From assembly GCA_016630905.1 (NCBI GenBank), contig WBMQ01000002.1:2542001-2606000 (forward strand): a stretch of 64,000 nucleotides of DNA. Reading direction: 5' to 3'. Positions 45,084 to 56,175 of this stretch are shown here, in pieces (the first letter of the stretch is position 1; each line of letters begins with the position of its first letter). Position numbers and translations under genes: made by a program. The stretch comes from Capillidium heterosporum. Taxonomy: Eukaryota; Entomophthoromycota; Entomophthoromycetes; Entomophthorales; Capillidiaceae. The notes beneath the pieces were generated by a model that saw only the letters and a program-made list of their open reading frames with translations, ran no database searches and was not told the DNA's origin.

Positions 45084-45720
45084 TGTAACAACCCTGGTTG
45101 TCACAACCCCGATTATTAGGTCATAGACCTATTCCTTTCTTAGATTCCCTTCCTCTTTCTACTTCTTACTAATTTTCAAATTCTTTTTTTTGTTCTCCAA
45201 TTCATAACTATCTTAGTTATGAATCCACCCCACATCAATTATTTCGATTACCTTGATTATTTTCTTAAACTTGACCATAACCTGGGAACTCTAGCGATTA
45301 GCAGCACATTAGCTGATCCACACCTTCCAACCATGGAAACGCACCAGTAGTAGTTAATCGAATTACCGGCTCTTTTGGATAAACTTGGTAAACACTCAAT
45401 TAATCTATAGAGTAGTGGATTGCCGAAGGGGAAACCAATCCCGTTAGCATTACTACAACCAAGATGCCAAAGAGATATTTAAACCCCTCGACGACTACCA
45501 AAAGCCGGCATCTTGACAACGTTCCACCTCGCTATTTTCTAAATAGCTGTTACTCACCCCCTGTCCCTAGCCATAGCTGTTCCCAGCAGCCTGATCTCGT
45601 CCTTTGTCCCTAAATAAACTTATACTTTACCCGTACTTTTACTTTCGGCATAGTAATACTATGTGGTCTAGTCTCCCTGTCCTTCCAGCCTCCTATTACC
45701 TTTTGACGATCCTCGCTACC
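45084..45720 (+). mobile_element. LTR and leader of a Ty3/Gypsy fossil, forward orientation
   Basis: Begins TGTAACAACCCTGGTTGTCA and shows blocks also found in the LTR fossil at 55.0 kb: the start, the block ATCTTGACAACGTTCCACCT, AATAGCTGTTACTCAC, and CAGCCTGATCT. An AATAAA-like signal lies near 45613, and a leader running to an ATGTGG follows. This orientation is opposite to the coding parts that immediately follow, so the element is rearranged. The LTR's exact right edge is not certain. Confidence 0.7.
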
Positions 45721-45728
45721 CTCGGATC

Positions 45729-47399
45729 TCATCTTATTTGGGCAGCAATAAGCTTCCTAGCGTGGTAGGCTACTGGTCGTAACCCTGTTCCATCCTGTTG
45801 GAGCAACACTGCACCCAGTGCATAATCACTGGCATCTGTCTGAAGGAAGAATCGCTCTTCCACGTTCGGGATTTGCAGGACTGGAGCTGTACATACCAAT
45901 TTCCTTAACAATTCGAACGAATGTTCACATTCCGGGGTCCAGCTAAGTGTTTTTGACGTGCCTGCAGTTAGCGCAGTCAAGGGTAAGGCGATTTGGGAGT
46001 AGTTGGGTATAAAACGGCGTGAGTAGTTCACAAATCCTAGGAAAGATCTGACGTCCTTCTTCGTCTTTGGGCGACCCCAGTCTAAGACGGCTTGTACTTT
46101 GTCTGTAGAGATTTGAACTCCCTTATCACTAATAAAGTAACCCAGAAACTCTGTTTCTGTTTGATGGAAGATACACTTTTTGATCTTTAGGGGAAGCTGG
46201 TTGTCGTTGAAGATCTTCAGTACGGTTTTGACATGCTGGACATGCTCCTCTAGAGTGTTACTAAAGATCAAGATATCATCCAAGTATGCTGTAACAAATG
46301 TATCCAGGTAGGGGAAAAGGAGCTCGTTCACCATGTTTTGGAAGGTCGCTGGGGCATTAGTCAAGCCAAAAGGCATAACTACCCATTCAAATTGACCATA
46401 GCGACACTTGAAGGAGGTCTTCCACTCATGGCCTGGGGCAATTCGGATCTGATGGTACGCGTTAGGAAGGTCCAGTTTCGTGAAATACTTTTTTCCCTTG
46501 ATTCGGTCCAACAGCTCTTCTACGTTTGGGATAGGGTACCGATTCTTAACAGTAATGTCATTTAACATCCGGTAATCTACACATAAGCGCCGGGTACCAT
46601 CTGACTTGCCCACAAACAACAAAGGCGCGCACATTGGTGCCTTACTCTCTCGTATGAAACCTTTGGCTAGTAAGTCGTCAATGAATAGCTTTAATTCCTG
46701 CAATTGCTTTTCGGACATTGGGAACAGTTTGGGTGTTGGAAGTTTAGCATTAGGGATTAAGTCGATTGCATGATCATGTTTGGTAGGGACTCTCAGTCGG
46801 TTTTGATTTGAACTATCCCATACAAAGTGAAACTGGCGGTACTCTTCAGGTGGGAGAGGGAGGAGGTCATTTTTCGTGATTACTGGTTCGACTTCAGGAA
46901 GTAATGGGATATCTAGTAACGCTTCTGGAGGGACTTCCAAAGAATTGGGATATTCCTGGAGGCATTTGAACTCCTGGTCTTGAATGTATAGACTCTTCCG
47001 ATCCCAGTTAAAGATAGGTTTTGCCTGAGTTATCCAGGGGAGCCCTAGTACCAGTGGGAATGGCATGTTTTCTAGGCAGATTGGGTCAACGGTGTAAGAT
47101 GGTGGGAGATTTTCCTTATGTAACAGTAGGGAAAAGGGGACTTTAGCTCTTTTGGTGCTAGAGCTTAAGGGTGAACCTGTTAGTCCTTGAAGCTTAGGGC
47201 CAAAAGGGTCTGATGTAGTAACGATTGATGTGGCATCTACAAGCTTTTGGGAAATTAGGTTGTAAGTGGCCCCAGTATCAATTAAGGCAAAAGTATGGAA
47301 GGGGACCTCCAATGCTAACGTTACTGGGAGGAGTAGATGTTGGTAGGGACTAGGGACAAAAGAGGTTGCTTGTACTTCATAAGGATCTAGCTTGCCCAA
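45729..47399 (-). mobile_element. Pol part of a Ty3/Gypsy fossil (protease, reverse transcriptase, start of RNase H)
   Basis: Reading on the reverse strand, in order: an aspartic protease site (ALIDTGATYNLIS), a reverse transcriptase with DLPNAYHQIRI, MPFGLTNAPATFQ and the catalytic YLDDILIF, and the beginning of RNase H (FFLQTDASDYALGAVLLQ). The order protease-RT-RNase H is that of the Ty3/Gypsy (Metaviridae) family. The element ends inside RNase H; no integrase and no second LTR in matching orientation are seen, so it is broken. It sits directly against the forward LTR fragment. Confidence 0.9.
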
Positions 47400-47416
47400 G
47401 GCAGGAAGTACCGGGC

Positions 47417-48690
47417 TTATTGAAAACTTGGCGTTACCTCATTATCGATATTCTTGGTGGGGCATTCGTTAATATTATGGGTATTAGAGGCACAATAGAA
47501 GCACAAGCTATTGTCTTTACGTCTTTGGATCTCTTCCTGAGATAGCTTAGGTCGAGACTTAGGGAACGTTGCAAAAACCCGAGAACCTGTATCCTCCAGA
47601 CTCGGGGCATAGCCAGGGCCGATGGCAGCAATGACTTCAGATGGGTTATTATCTGGCGGTGTTAGCAGGTCTCCTACTTCATGTATCCTTGGTGGACTTG
47701 AGGAAAGATTAGGCTCCTGCTCTACACTTTCTTGGTTAGACAGTCGTGCGGTTTGGGTCATGGCTTTCAATAAGGTTTTGGGAAAAGGTAATAGGCGCAT
47801 TTTTTCGTACAAGGGCTGCTTGATACTCTTCAAGTATAGGTCAATTTTCACTTGCTCATCGTAGGGAGTGAGTTCAGCGTACTCTAAGAACCTTAAGTTG
47901 AAATTACTGGTTTTTTGAGCTCCTTGTCGAAGACCTAGGATCTTAGTGTACTCTCGCTCTGATGAACCAAAGAAGGTAAGAAAGCGTTTGGAGACTTCCG
48001 CATAAGACAAGTTTTCCTGAGCAGTCGCTCTACCCATGTTTTTGCTCAAAGAGCAGGCTGGGCCTGATGTAGCGGCTAGTAAATGGGTGATCTTATCTGC
48101 ATCTCGAGTGATAGGAGGTTCTTGAGTGTGGAAATAGAGTCCAAGGTCACGTAAGAAATTGAGGATAAGGTGCTCTTCACCGTTGAACCGGGGAAATGGG
48201 TGTTGTGCGACTGGGGGCTTGTGAATAACGTTAATCAACTGGGTAGGGTTAGCTTGGGTCGTAGTGATTTGATTAGCGACAGTATTCATAGCCATGTTAG
48301 AATTAGTCTCAGAGGTAGTTTTGGTTGTTACAATGGTAGCGGCTTCATCAATTGGGTCCACTATTTTTTGAACTTCAGTTGAAACTTTCTTTGCTTGTTT
48401 ATCTGTGACTGGAATCACCCGGTCTTGAGTATCTTGAGTTGAGGTGATCATTGGCAGGATATAGGCGTGATAGAGACAAATCCCTAAGACGGTACATCCG
48501 GGGAGCAGGGCCGACAAAACCAGAACATTGGGGTGGGCTGGCATGGAGTCGGTTAGAGATCTTGACAAACTGTAAGGTCCAGGGAGGTATCGCTGGATCC
48601 AGTCAATGATGGCATCATATTGGGAACTCATGACGTGGTAGGTCAGGAAAACGGAACTAAGGCCCACTACTGCATTGGTGACAAAAGCTT
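47417..48690 (-). mobile_element. Gag part of the same Ty3/Gypsy fossil
   Basis: Upstream of pol on the reverse strand. It shows a capsid-like helical region (FLRDLGLYFHTQEPP, FLTFFGSSEREYTKIL) and a zinc knuckle CFYCASNTHNINEC near its end, as in Gag proteins. The N-terminal part includes a hydrophobic segment and the block AIIDWIQRYLPGPY, which recurs in the 55-kb fossil. The long open stretches suggest a fairly young insertion. Confidence 0.82.
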
Positions 48691-48749
48691 GAGTTCCTAA
48701 TATGATGCCATCATTGACTGGATCCAGCGATACCTCCCTGGACCTTACA
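48571..48749. repeat. 59-bp foldback (inverted repeat) at the end of the retroelement fossil
   Basis: Arms 48571-48629 and 48691-48749 are reverse complements with one mismatch by eye, around a 61-nt spacer. The right arm carries the same Gag block in the orientation of the LTR at 45.1 kb. Together with the reversed interior this marks an inversion-type rearrangement of the element. Confidence 0.85.
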
Positions 48750-49560
48750 ATTTTAATTAAATATATCATAACCTTGTTGTTAAATACAACAATAAAATAC
48801 CTATTTGTAAACATGCTTTAGTAAAAATATAGATCTCCAAATTCAAAATAAAGTCTGATATCCCAGTATTTAGAATACATACAGATACACAAAGTATAGT
48901 TTTGATAGAAGTGGGATATTAACTAATACAACTCTATTATAAAAAACCTACTACAATCAAAATATACTATTTGTGTATTTATAAAAGATATACTTGCCAA
49001 TATAACTAAAGTATCTAATAGTTATTTTTCGATTCTATACCTATATTATCAAAGTATCCTATTAATTGATCTTACTTCTTTATTCTCTTATCATCCTCCA
49101 TAAAATCTAACACACTCCATTTCATTGGTTATACTTATTAGAGTAGCTGTATTGTCCAATGAATTTCACCTACTGGAAAATTATGCCAATCCTATCCAAT
49201 AATTTGGATCCAAAGGTAATTTTGCATTGTGTTGCAATTCACATTAACATTTCTTTCAAGTTTGAAATCGAAACATAACAGTACAAATCTAGCTATATAA
49301 ATTTTTACTAAATTTAATAGATAATCCCTTGTAAATACTTTCAACAGAGTATATATCTATTTGGAGATGAATATTGGTATTGCCATAGCTACAAAGGTTC
49401 TTCAGCCTTAATTCTAGTTTCACAAATGGATACCTCAAGTACTGCACCACAAAGTAACTTTTAAAGTATTTCTATTGAGTTTAATAATATATTAGAACTT
49501 ATTTTAAAATGTAAAATAGGTGAAGCAAGTTAAGATAAATGTGGTATCTTTTCCAAGACA
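48750..49560. other. Intergenic, nothing recognised
   Basis: AT-rich right flank of the retroelement fossil. Confidence 0.45.
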
Positions 49561-50121
49561 ATGACTGATTTCGTTCAACCTTCCTACTATATAGACAAAT
49601 TCTACTTCAAATGCATCAAGGAATGGAGTAAACCTTCGCAAAGCTATCTCACCTACAAAGTCGCTTTTGACTTTATAAAAATTAGGTACTTTATTCTATT
49701 ATATTTATTCTCAATCGCCTTTAGAAAAGTCAGAAAGACCAAGAAACATCTCAACTACAACAGCGGTTTAAATAAAATTATTTTCGAGATTCTAGCCAAA
49801 TAGTTCCTTCAGCAGATACTGATTAACGACGTATGTAGCTTTTGTGAGTCGAAAAGTTCTAATCTCATCAAGAATGATTATAACCATTTTTTCTGCAAAG
49901 AATATTCGATAGGAATCGATGTAAGAGGTGTGACCAACAAAGTAAACCATACTTAAAGAACTCCACTTTCGCCGGGACGATGCGTAGTCAAGTAGAGCTT
50001 AGCTGCATCATATGCGGTTCGGTAGGTGGCATGACTAAACTTCGCTGCGATTGCTTCATATGTGCCTGTTGTGCTGTTTATATGAGCAAGGATAGTATCA
50101 AGTGCAGGTTGTGCAGTTGAG
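49561..50121 (+). pseudogene. Decayed two-RING gene (cluster member 1)
   Basis: An ATG-started frame (MTDFVQPSYYIDKFYF) runs 80 codons to a TAG, and the same frame continues into a damaged RING (VCSFCESKSSNLIKNDYNHF, then FCKEYSIG) that has lost several metal ligands. Further on, CIICGSVGGMTKLRCDCFIC, then ACCAVYMSKDSIKCRLCS and a stop, matches the second RING of the gene at 50.6-51.2 kb (CDICGLSKNLEILSCGHCIC). Order and spacing of the two fingers match that neighbour, so this is a dead tandem duplicate. Confidence 0.6.
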
Positions 50122-50574
50122 ATAGTGGTTTTTTATCTTTTATATTAGTAAATGAAGCTGGATTTAAATCGCAATAATTTGAATATATATTTATTTTAGG
50201 GCAGTATAAATATGTGCATCTCTAAATAAATAGATTTATCCACTGTAAATATATTTTATACCGGCACTATTTAAAATTGCTAATCTTTTTATTTTGGATA
50301 GTAGGTTATATACTTTACTCATACTTGAAACACAGGTGACTTTCTAATATATCAAACTTCAAGTATATATAAGTTAATATTACAATCCGAAACAACTATT
50401 ACACTGTTTTATCAGATAGGTTTCAATTATTTAGCCATTTTACAATTTAACTAATGTTAAATAGCCTACGCAATATATGTATCATACTAAAATATTAGGT
50501 TTGAATATTCAAGTTTTAAATCTAAAAAAGCTTAATTAGTTTATGACTATCAAAGCTGTAAAAGTTATAGACTC
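50122..50574. other. Intergenic between RING cluster members 1 and 2
   Basis: AT-rich; nothing recognised. Confidence 0.5.
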
Positions 50575-51221
50575 ATGATATATAAATCCTATAGACAGAG
50601 CAAACGTTTGCTCAAAAGCAAGCTTTGTCTCTTCCCCAACATGTCAATCGCCAAAATACTAATCAAAAAGAATCTTCAACTCCAAAAGACTCTTGATACA
50701 ACAAAAGGTAACAGTTTTATAGCGCCATACCCTTCTAAAAACTACATTTACTACCATACTAATATTAAATAGGTTCAAAAGTCTCAAGTACAAGTGAGCA
50801 GTGTTGTATCTGCTTTGAAGTACCATCCGACAACTACAAGCTCTCTGATTGTAACCATATTTTCTGCGTCACCTGCATAAAAAGTTGGGAGAAAACTTCC
50901 AAATCCTGTCCTATCTGTAGAGCTCGATTCATCGGATATACTATCTACCAAAAGGAGGATTCAAAGTCGGACAAAAGTCATAGTGGGGACAAATTAAGTG
51001 AAATGGAAGATGGGATAGAAGACTCTTTGGAAGATTATATTAAGGTTCTCAATGAGTCAAGTAGTTTCCAGTGTATAATAAGTTGTGATATCTGTGGTCT
51101 CAGCAAGAACTTGGAGATATTGAGTTGTGGTCACTGTATCTGTTCCTTATGTACTAAAGCGTTTAAATCAACTGGGGAAGAGTGTATTATATGTGAGCAA
51201 ATTCGACTTTTAACAACCTAG
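50575..51221 (+). CDS. Two-RING zinc-finger protein (cluster member 2), putative E3 ubiquitin ligase
   Basis: Two exons: 50575-50707 and 50773-51221, with a 65-nt GT-AG intron; 193 aa. The start is the first ATG (MIYKSYRQSK); a second ATG at 50641 is possible. The N-terminal 44 residues are basic. RING 1 (from Cys56) is a C3HC4 finger: CICFEVPSDNYKLSDCNHIF, then CVTCIKSWEK and CPIC. An acidic linker (MEDGIEDSLEDYIK) follows. RING 2 near the C-terminus is CDICGLSKNLEILSCGHCIC, then SLCTKAF and CIIC. RING fingers of this kind bind E2 enzymes; with no other domain, the substrate is unknown. Neighbours at 49.6, 53.1 and 55.8 kb belong to the same expanding family. Confidence 0.78.
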
Positions 51222-51686
51222 TCTTAGTTGAGTTTCTTGAGTTGTCTTTTATAAGCTAAATAAATTGTCATTATATAGCTATTTTTCTTTTAGTGTTCGC
51301 TTGGATGTAAGGTGGCTATGTGTAGATAAGTTCTTCAAATAGCTACTTTAATGATATATATTTAATAAATTTGATAAAATTGGGGTATAGTTTGTATTTT
51401 CCAACAAATCTGAATTGTAATACTCATGGATAAAAATAGGTATTTCAATACAAACCTAAAGAAGAATGCAATTGATAGTCAAGCATATAATAAATTAAAG
51501 TGCAATGTAAATAAACTATCTGAAGGGAATTAAAATTTTAATAGAATTATTAATACCTTTCTTCCTAAAATTTGAAATACCCACAACTGCTTAACCTAGC
51601 GTATCTTACAAACCCTAGCTTGCCTATCTGAACTATTTCCTCACGAACTTCAAAACTGTTACTATAAATATCAACTGCTACGTACT
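51222..51686. other. Convergent intergenic region
   Basis: Separates the two-RING gene and the reverse-strand basic protein. Nothing recognised. Confidence 0.5.
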
Positions 51687-52409
51687 TTACACTAAATTGG
51701 TATCCTTTTCGACCGCCACTCTTTCTCTTTTTACTCGCTTCTTACTCGACGTATCCAAACTTGTAAGCTTATCGTCAGCAGTGGTCATTTTGGACTTCTT
51801 TTTCTTGGGTTTTATAGATTCATAGCTATAACTAACACTAAAGTCTGGGTCGTACCTACTAGGTGGAGGCCGGTCGACCTTTTTCATGTTGACGTACCAT
51901 TTTGAGTTATCCAAGTTGACGCTGTTATCCTTAGGTAAAAGCGGTATAGTGTTGTTTATTAAAGCATGGGCCGGTAGTCCGTATTTGGAAGTCCCAGTAC
52001 TTTGGTCCAACCTTCGGTATCTTACGTTAAATAAAAGTTGCTGTAACTTCTTGGAACTCATGGAGCCTTCTACACCATCAGTAGAAATATCTTTGTTTTT
52101 GAGGAGTAATGGCTTGATGACATTCTGTAAAGCTTCTTCCGGTATGTCGTACTTGGATTTGTACTTGGGGCCGGAATAATTAAAGTCTTTGAAAGTCTTC
52201 TTGTCTATAGGCATGTGGTTGACTTTTGTTATTGCTGGAAAGTCAACCTCTAGGTTTTGATAGATAGAGTTGTTGTATAACCTATCTTTTAACGGCTGGA
52301 TGTCGGCCTTCTGAGTTGGTGTTTGAGTTGGGCGTTTTTTTGCTCGCTTTCCTTTAGGTTGTTTTAGGTTTTGGTTGGATGCCTCCTTCTTCAAATCTAT
52401 ATCTTCCAT
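51687..52409 (-). CDS. Basic, probably nuclear protein sharing motifs with the GLTSCR1-domain gene
   Basis: 240 aa, single exon, ATG at 52409 (MEDIDLKKEA). Basic clusters KGKRAKKR (19-26), KPKKKKSK (200-207) and KKRVKRER (223-230) look like nuclear localisation signals. LKDRLY (40-45) and two copies of a ten-residue motif, SKYDIPEEAL (85-94) and SKYGLPAHAL (141-150), each followed by a PLL, recall LKDRLY and SKYSIPIEAL at 73-94 of the GLTSCR1-domain gene at 1.8-3.0 kb. The GLTSCR1 region itself is absent. A role in the same chromatin complex, or origin as a partial paralogue, is an inference from these motifs only. Family otherwise unrecognised. Confidence 0.75.
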   Translation of the reverse strand: MEDIDLKKEASNQNLKQPKGKRAKKRPTQTPTQKADIQPLKDRLYNNSIYQNLEVDFPAITKVNHMPIDKKTFKDFNYSGPKYKSKYDIPEEALQNVIKPLLLKNKDISTDGVEGSMSSKKLQQLLFNVRYRRLDQSTGTSKYGLPAHALINNTIPLLPKDNSVNLDNSKWYVNMKKVDRPPPSRYDPDFSVSYSYESIKPKKKKSKMTTADDKLTSLDTSSKKRVKRERVAVEKDTNLV

Positions 52410-53091
52410 AGCTGTTTATGTACACGTTCAATTTGGTCGTTACTGACAAGTATTTTTACTCCTTTTAAGACTAATGTTTTGGTAATTCTTTGTTGGTTAT
52501 CGACGTCAAGGTAACTTCTTGTAATCAGTCTGTTGAGACTAGATTTTTTTAGCTGCTGATTGGGGTTGAAACTTTTATGTAAACTTTATCCAATGGATTT
52601 GAAGGCTTGTATCTATTTTATTGGGCTGTTAAATTTGAAACTGACATCAGTTTCCAGGAGCTTCAACTTGCATAAAAAGCAGATGTCAAGTTGATGGGTA
52701 ATTAAAAACTTTCCGATTGAAAAAGTGCACACATTCATAGTTATAGGCACAAAACAGAATAGCTGTTAGTACAATTCTATAATACATGTAAATATTTTCA
52801 GAATTTATTAGATTAGTAAAAGTAGTACAGTTTAGTTATTGTGCCTTCGATATCAATTGAATCAGTAGCTTCGTTATTTAAATTTGGTTTAGCTAACATA
52901 GGTATATGTTTCAGTTGGATAGTTCCATCATAGGCTACTACTCTCGTTCTTTATCTCTGGTATTTCAAGCAAAAAAGCAGTATATCTCTTTATGAATCTC
53001 CACCATTGATACCTACTGTTCATCATTCATAAAGTTGATATCCCAGTTTCGACTTCAAATGACGTAAAATCTCACTTTAAGGCCTATTTTA
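52410..53091. other. Divergent promoter region
   Basis: Lies between the reverse basic-protein gene and the forward CCCH-RING gene. AT-rich; no further gene seen. Confidence 0.5.
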
Positions 53092-54445
53092 ATGGATTTT
53101 TCCAAATTACAGTTAAACATCTTGCTGAGTAAACCAGCTATACTACATCAACGAAATATGATATGCAGGTTTTTTCAAAGAGGGACTTGTAAGTTCGGCA
53201 ATAGCTGCTACAACGAGCATATTTATGAACAGTCTGCAGTTTCCAATTCAAATTCATCAAATTCACCATCAGCAAGTAAACCAAAGCCTACAGGTAAAGC
53301 TTTATAACTCTGTAGCAGGCTAACTTTTTAAACAGCTACCAATAACATTGCTAAAGAGCTATGTTCTATATGCTTAGAAGTTCCAAATAATGGCTACACT
53401 CCTGAAAACTGCCTTCACATATTTTGTCTAAAATGTATCGACTATTGGAGCAAATCTTCCGATACTTGCCCAGTCTGTAGGAAAAAATTCGAACATCTAT
53501 TTCCTAGCATTGAAGCCTATACCAATTCTAACGGAATGCAGTCTTCTTCTAATGTACAACAAACTCCTCATTCAAATCCCCAATCAACAGAGCCTATACA
53601 TTTCTCTGGAGCTCGTCAAGCGATTAGGGACAGTCCCATTGTTTCCAATTATGGCGAGGATGAGGAAGAATTTAGCTGCTTTTATTGTAAACACGACAAT
53701 TATAATGAATTATATGCCCTTCACTGTGACCATTTCGTCTGTACTGAATGCTCTTACATGGTACAGGAAACCTGGGCCTGCTTCGAATGTAGATCAAACT
53801 ACTCTCCACCTGACCCCGACGGACTCTATTGTTATAACTGTAATGATGATTCTTATGATGAGTTGGATACTCTCGACTGTGGCCATTATGCGTGCACTGC
53901 CTGCTCTGAATTGGTCCGGGAAAACTGGGTTTGTTTCGAGTGCGCTTCGAACATCTCCCTCCCTTCATCTCAAGGTGAAGGCGATGAACGTCCACCTCTA
54001 GTTGAGTTACCACATGATTCCGTAGAGTATATACAAACTCATAACCACTCTTTAGTTCGCTGTTCTAGGTTCCAATTCCATTTCGGTTGTATTCCCTATT
54101 GCCCTGATTACGACTACTGTGGTTACTTCCACGACGCCTTTGGAACTCACTATGTCTTTGGGCCCAACTACAATCAATGTAAGGATTTTATCAGGGAGGC
54201 ACCTTCAATATTAGAAAGGTTGGAATACTTCAGTGAGGAAGCACCTAAACCATTCTTCAAAAGTCTGTTCAAGGATGGTATTCCCGACTATGACGACCTT
54301 ATGGATATCATCGACGAGGTATGTATCCTGTACTTATAGTTATTTTTTGGTGTATATGCAGATTAAGAGCTACTTCAGTTTGATTTTGAATGTTAGTTTG
54401 AAATTGTTTCCTGCAGTCCTCCACTACAAGCATGTTATTTTTTGA
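53092..54445 (+). CDS. CCCH zinc-finger protein with three RING fingers (cluster member 3)
   Basis: Exons 53092-53293, 53336-54318 and 54362-54445 (introns 42 and 43 nt) give 422 aa; without the last splice the frame ends at 54339. A CCCH finger at about 25-43 (CRFFQRGTCKFGNSCYNEH, spacing C-7-C-5-C-3-H) opens the protein. RING 1 is a classical C3HC4 finger (CSICLEVPNNGYTPENCLHI, then FCLKC and CPVC). RINGs 2 and 3 are an internal duplication with the same spacing: CFYCKHDNYNELYALHCDHF and CYNCNDDSYDELDTLDCGHY, each closed by CFEC. A Cys/His-rich segment (HFGCIPYCPDYDYCGYFHD) and a conserved C-terminal region follow. CCCH plus RING recalls makorin-type E3 ligases, but three RINGs are unusual. 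The last exon is supported by a decayed copy at 56.1 kb that keeps KLFPTVLAYF where this gene has KLFPAVLHYK. Confidence 0.78.
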
Positions 54446-55004
54446 AAGCCATAGTTATAACCTACTAGAATAACATAGTTCCAGTATCTACAATTTTTAT
54501 CTATGATGATCTAGGCTGCACTTTATTTGATTCTCAAAAAATGAGACTTTGCTGTAAGTATAGCACCTTTACACCTTGCGAGTCTCTATCTATACTTGCT
54601 TTCAAAATCCATATTCTTAATATAGCCGGCTATATTTACATCTATTAATTTTTATATATTGTAGCTTTTTACCTATAAAGCCTTCTTTTTATAATTTCAT
54701 ATTTGATTTTTTAGATATATATTTTCAATATTTCTATTCTCATTAATTATAAAAATCATTTAGCTTACCATTTATATAGATATATCATATATAAAAGAAA
54801 TTATTGAAGTTTATTCAACATCAGTTGTGTGTATTTGCTATTGTCAATCTAGCTCTCTAAGTTATATGTTGAACATTAAAATGTTTTTATTTTTCGTAAA
54901 TAACCCACAGTTGTATTACTATTTGTCAATGTACTTTGGGGTTATATATTTACCTATCCTTTTCCCGTGCTTTAAATCACTGCCTATTTATTTTTCATTA
55001 CTCT
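54446..55004. other. AT-rich spacer before the second LTR fossil
   Basis: Nothing recognised. Confidence 0.45.
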
Positions 55005-55695
55005 TGTAATAACCCTGATTGTTGCAATTTCTATTATAAGGTCATTGATCTATCTTTTTATCTGATTATCATATCACTTTCTCATCCCAATTTTCAACCT
55101 TTCAATTTACATTTATAACTGGTTTCGATTAGAAATCTGTTCTACTTATTAGATATTCTTGAATATTTTTCCATATCCTTAGTTCAGCTATAATTTAGGG
55201 ACTCCAACCCTTACCAGATAGCATCTGGATACCGGAATTCTGACAACCAACCAATATTGTCAAGATACCAAAAGGGTAGTTAAACCCTTGGAATGCCATT
55301 GAAGGCTGGGATCTTGACAACGTTCCACCTCGCTATTTTCTAATAGCTGTTACTCACTTCGATCTCAACCATCAACCATAGCTATTATAGCAGCCTGATC
55401 TGTTTGCCTACGAATAAAGTATTGTTCCTGGTCAGCCTTTTAGTTATTAGATCGTGCGAATATGTGGTTTGACCTTTATATCCTCTTAGCTCACTCCGTT
55501 CAAACTTTCTTCACTTCCCTTTGGACTTACCTCCTTTGGGTGATTCATATTACCAATGTAGTGGTCAGCATTGGTTCTACTATCCCGACCTCTTATGTCA
55601 TACGCTCCTATTATGACACCATCATTAGTTGGATCCAACGGCACCCTCTTGGACCTTACAATTCTAATCAATTGCCAGTTCGCTTAGCTACCTAA
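55005..55695 (+). mobile_element. Second Ty3/Gypsy fossil: LTR, leader and start of Gag
   Basis: Begins TGTAATAACCCTGATTGTTG and keeps, in order, the LTR blocks seen at 45.1 kb (ATCTTGACAACGTTCCACCT, AATAGCTGTTACTCAC, CAGCCTGATCT, an AATAAA-like signal). A leader and the start of a Gag-like frame with TIISWIQRHPLGPY follow, which corresponds to AIIDWIQRYLPGPY of the other element. The rest of the element is absent. Its divergence from the 45-kb copy suggests a different, older insertion. It lies between the CCCH-RING gene and a decayed copy of that gene. Confidence 0.75.
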
Positions 55696-55789
55696 GATCG
55701 ATTTCCCATTAAAGATGCAGGCTTGGTTTAGATTTGATTTCGGATTCTCCGATAATTGTCCTGCAGAGAAAGTGAGTTCTAAATGCTGG

Positions 55790-56175
55790 GGTGGATAACT
55801 GCAATCGGGACATGGACCCTCCATTTCATTGGAAAAGGAACTACTTGCAAGCCTTCAAGTTATGCCTTACTTCTGAGCTACAGTGTATATAGCAAAGCTT
55901 TTGCAGATAGCTACGATCAATATATGTAATTCATCAATAAAGTTCTGGATATTTTGGATTATTTAGAGAAATAATTCGAGGTATTAGCTAAAAATTTATT
56001 TAGACATGGAACACTTGACCACGACAACCTTATACACACTGTCAAAGAAACAAGTGCTTCCTATTATTAGTTTGATGCTTAGATATTTATGGAAATATCT
56101 ACTTCAACTTGTCTTCAAATATTGATTGAAAACTATTCCCTACTGTACTGGCATACTTTCTGTATCTATATTCTC
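55790..56175 (+). pseudogene. Decayed 3' end of a CCCH-RING gene (cluster member 4)
   Basis: The forward frame reads SYSVYSKAFADSYDQYM, stop, FINKVLDILDYLEK, stop, FEVLAKNLFRHGTLDHDNLI, aligning with GYFHDAFGTHYVFGPNYNQC, DFIREAPSILERLEYFSE and FFKSLFKDGIPDYDDLMDII of the gene at 53.1-54.4 kb. Further on, NIYFNLSSNID and KLFPTVLAYFLYL match that gene's proposed third exon. The RING-coding part is missing upstream, where the LTR fossil now lies, so the element may have replaced or displaced it. Confidence 0.65.
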
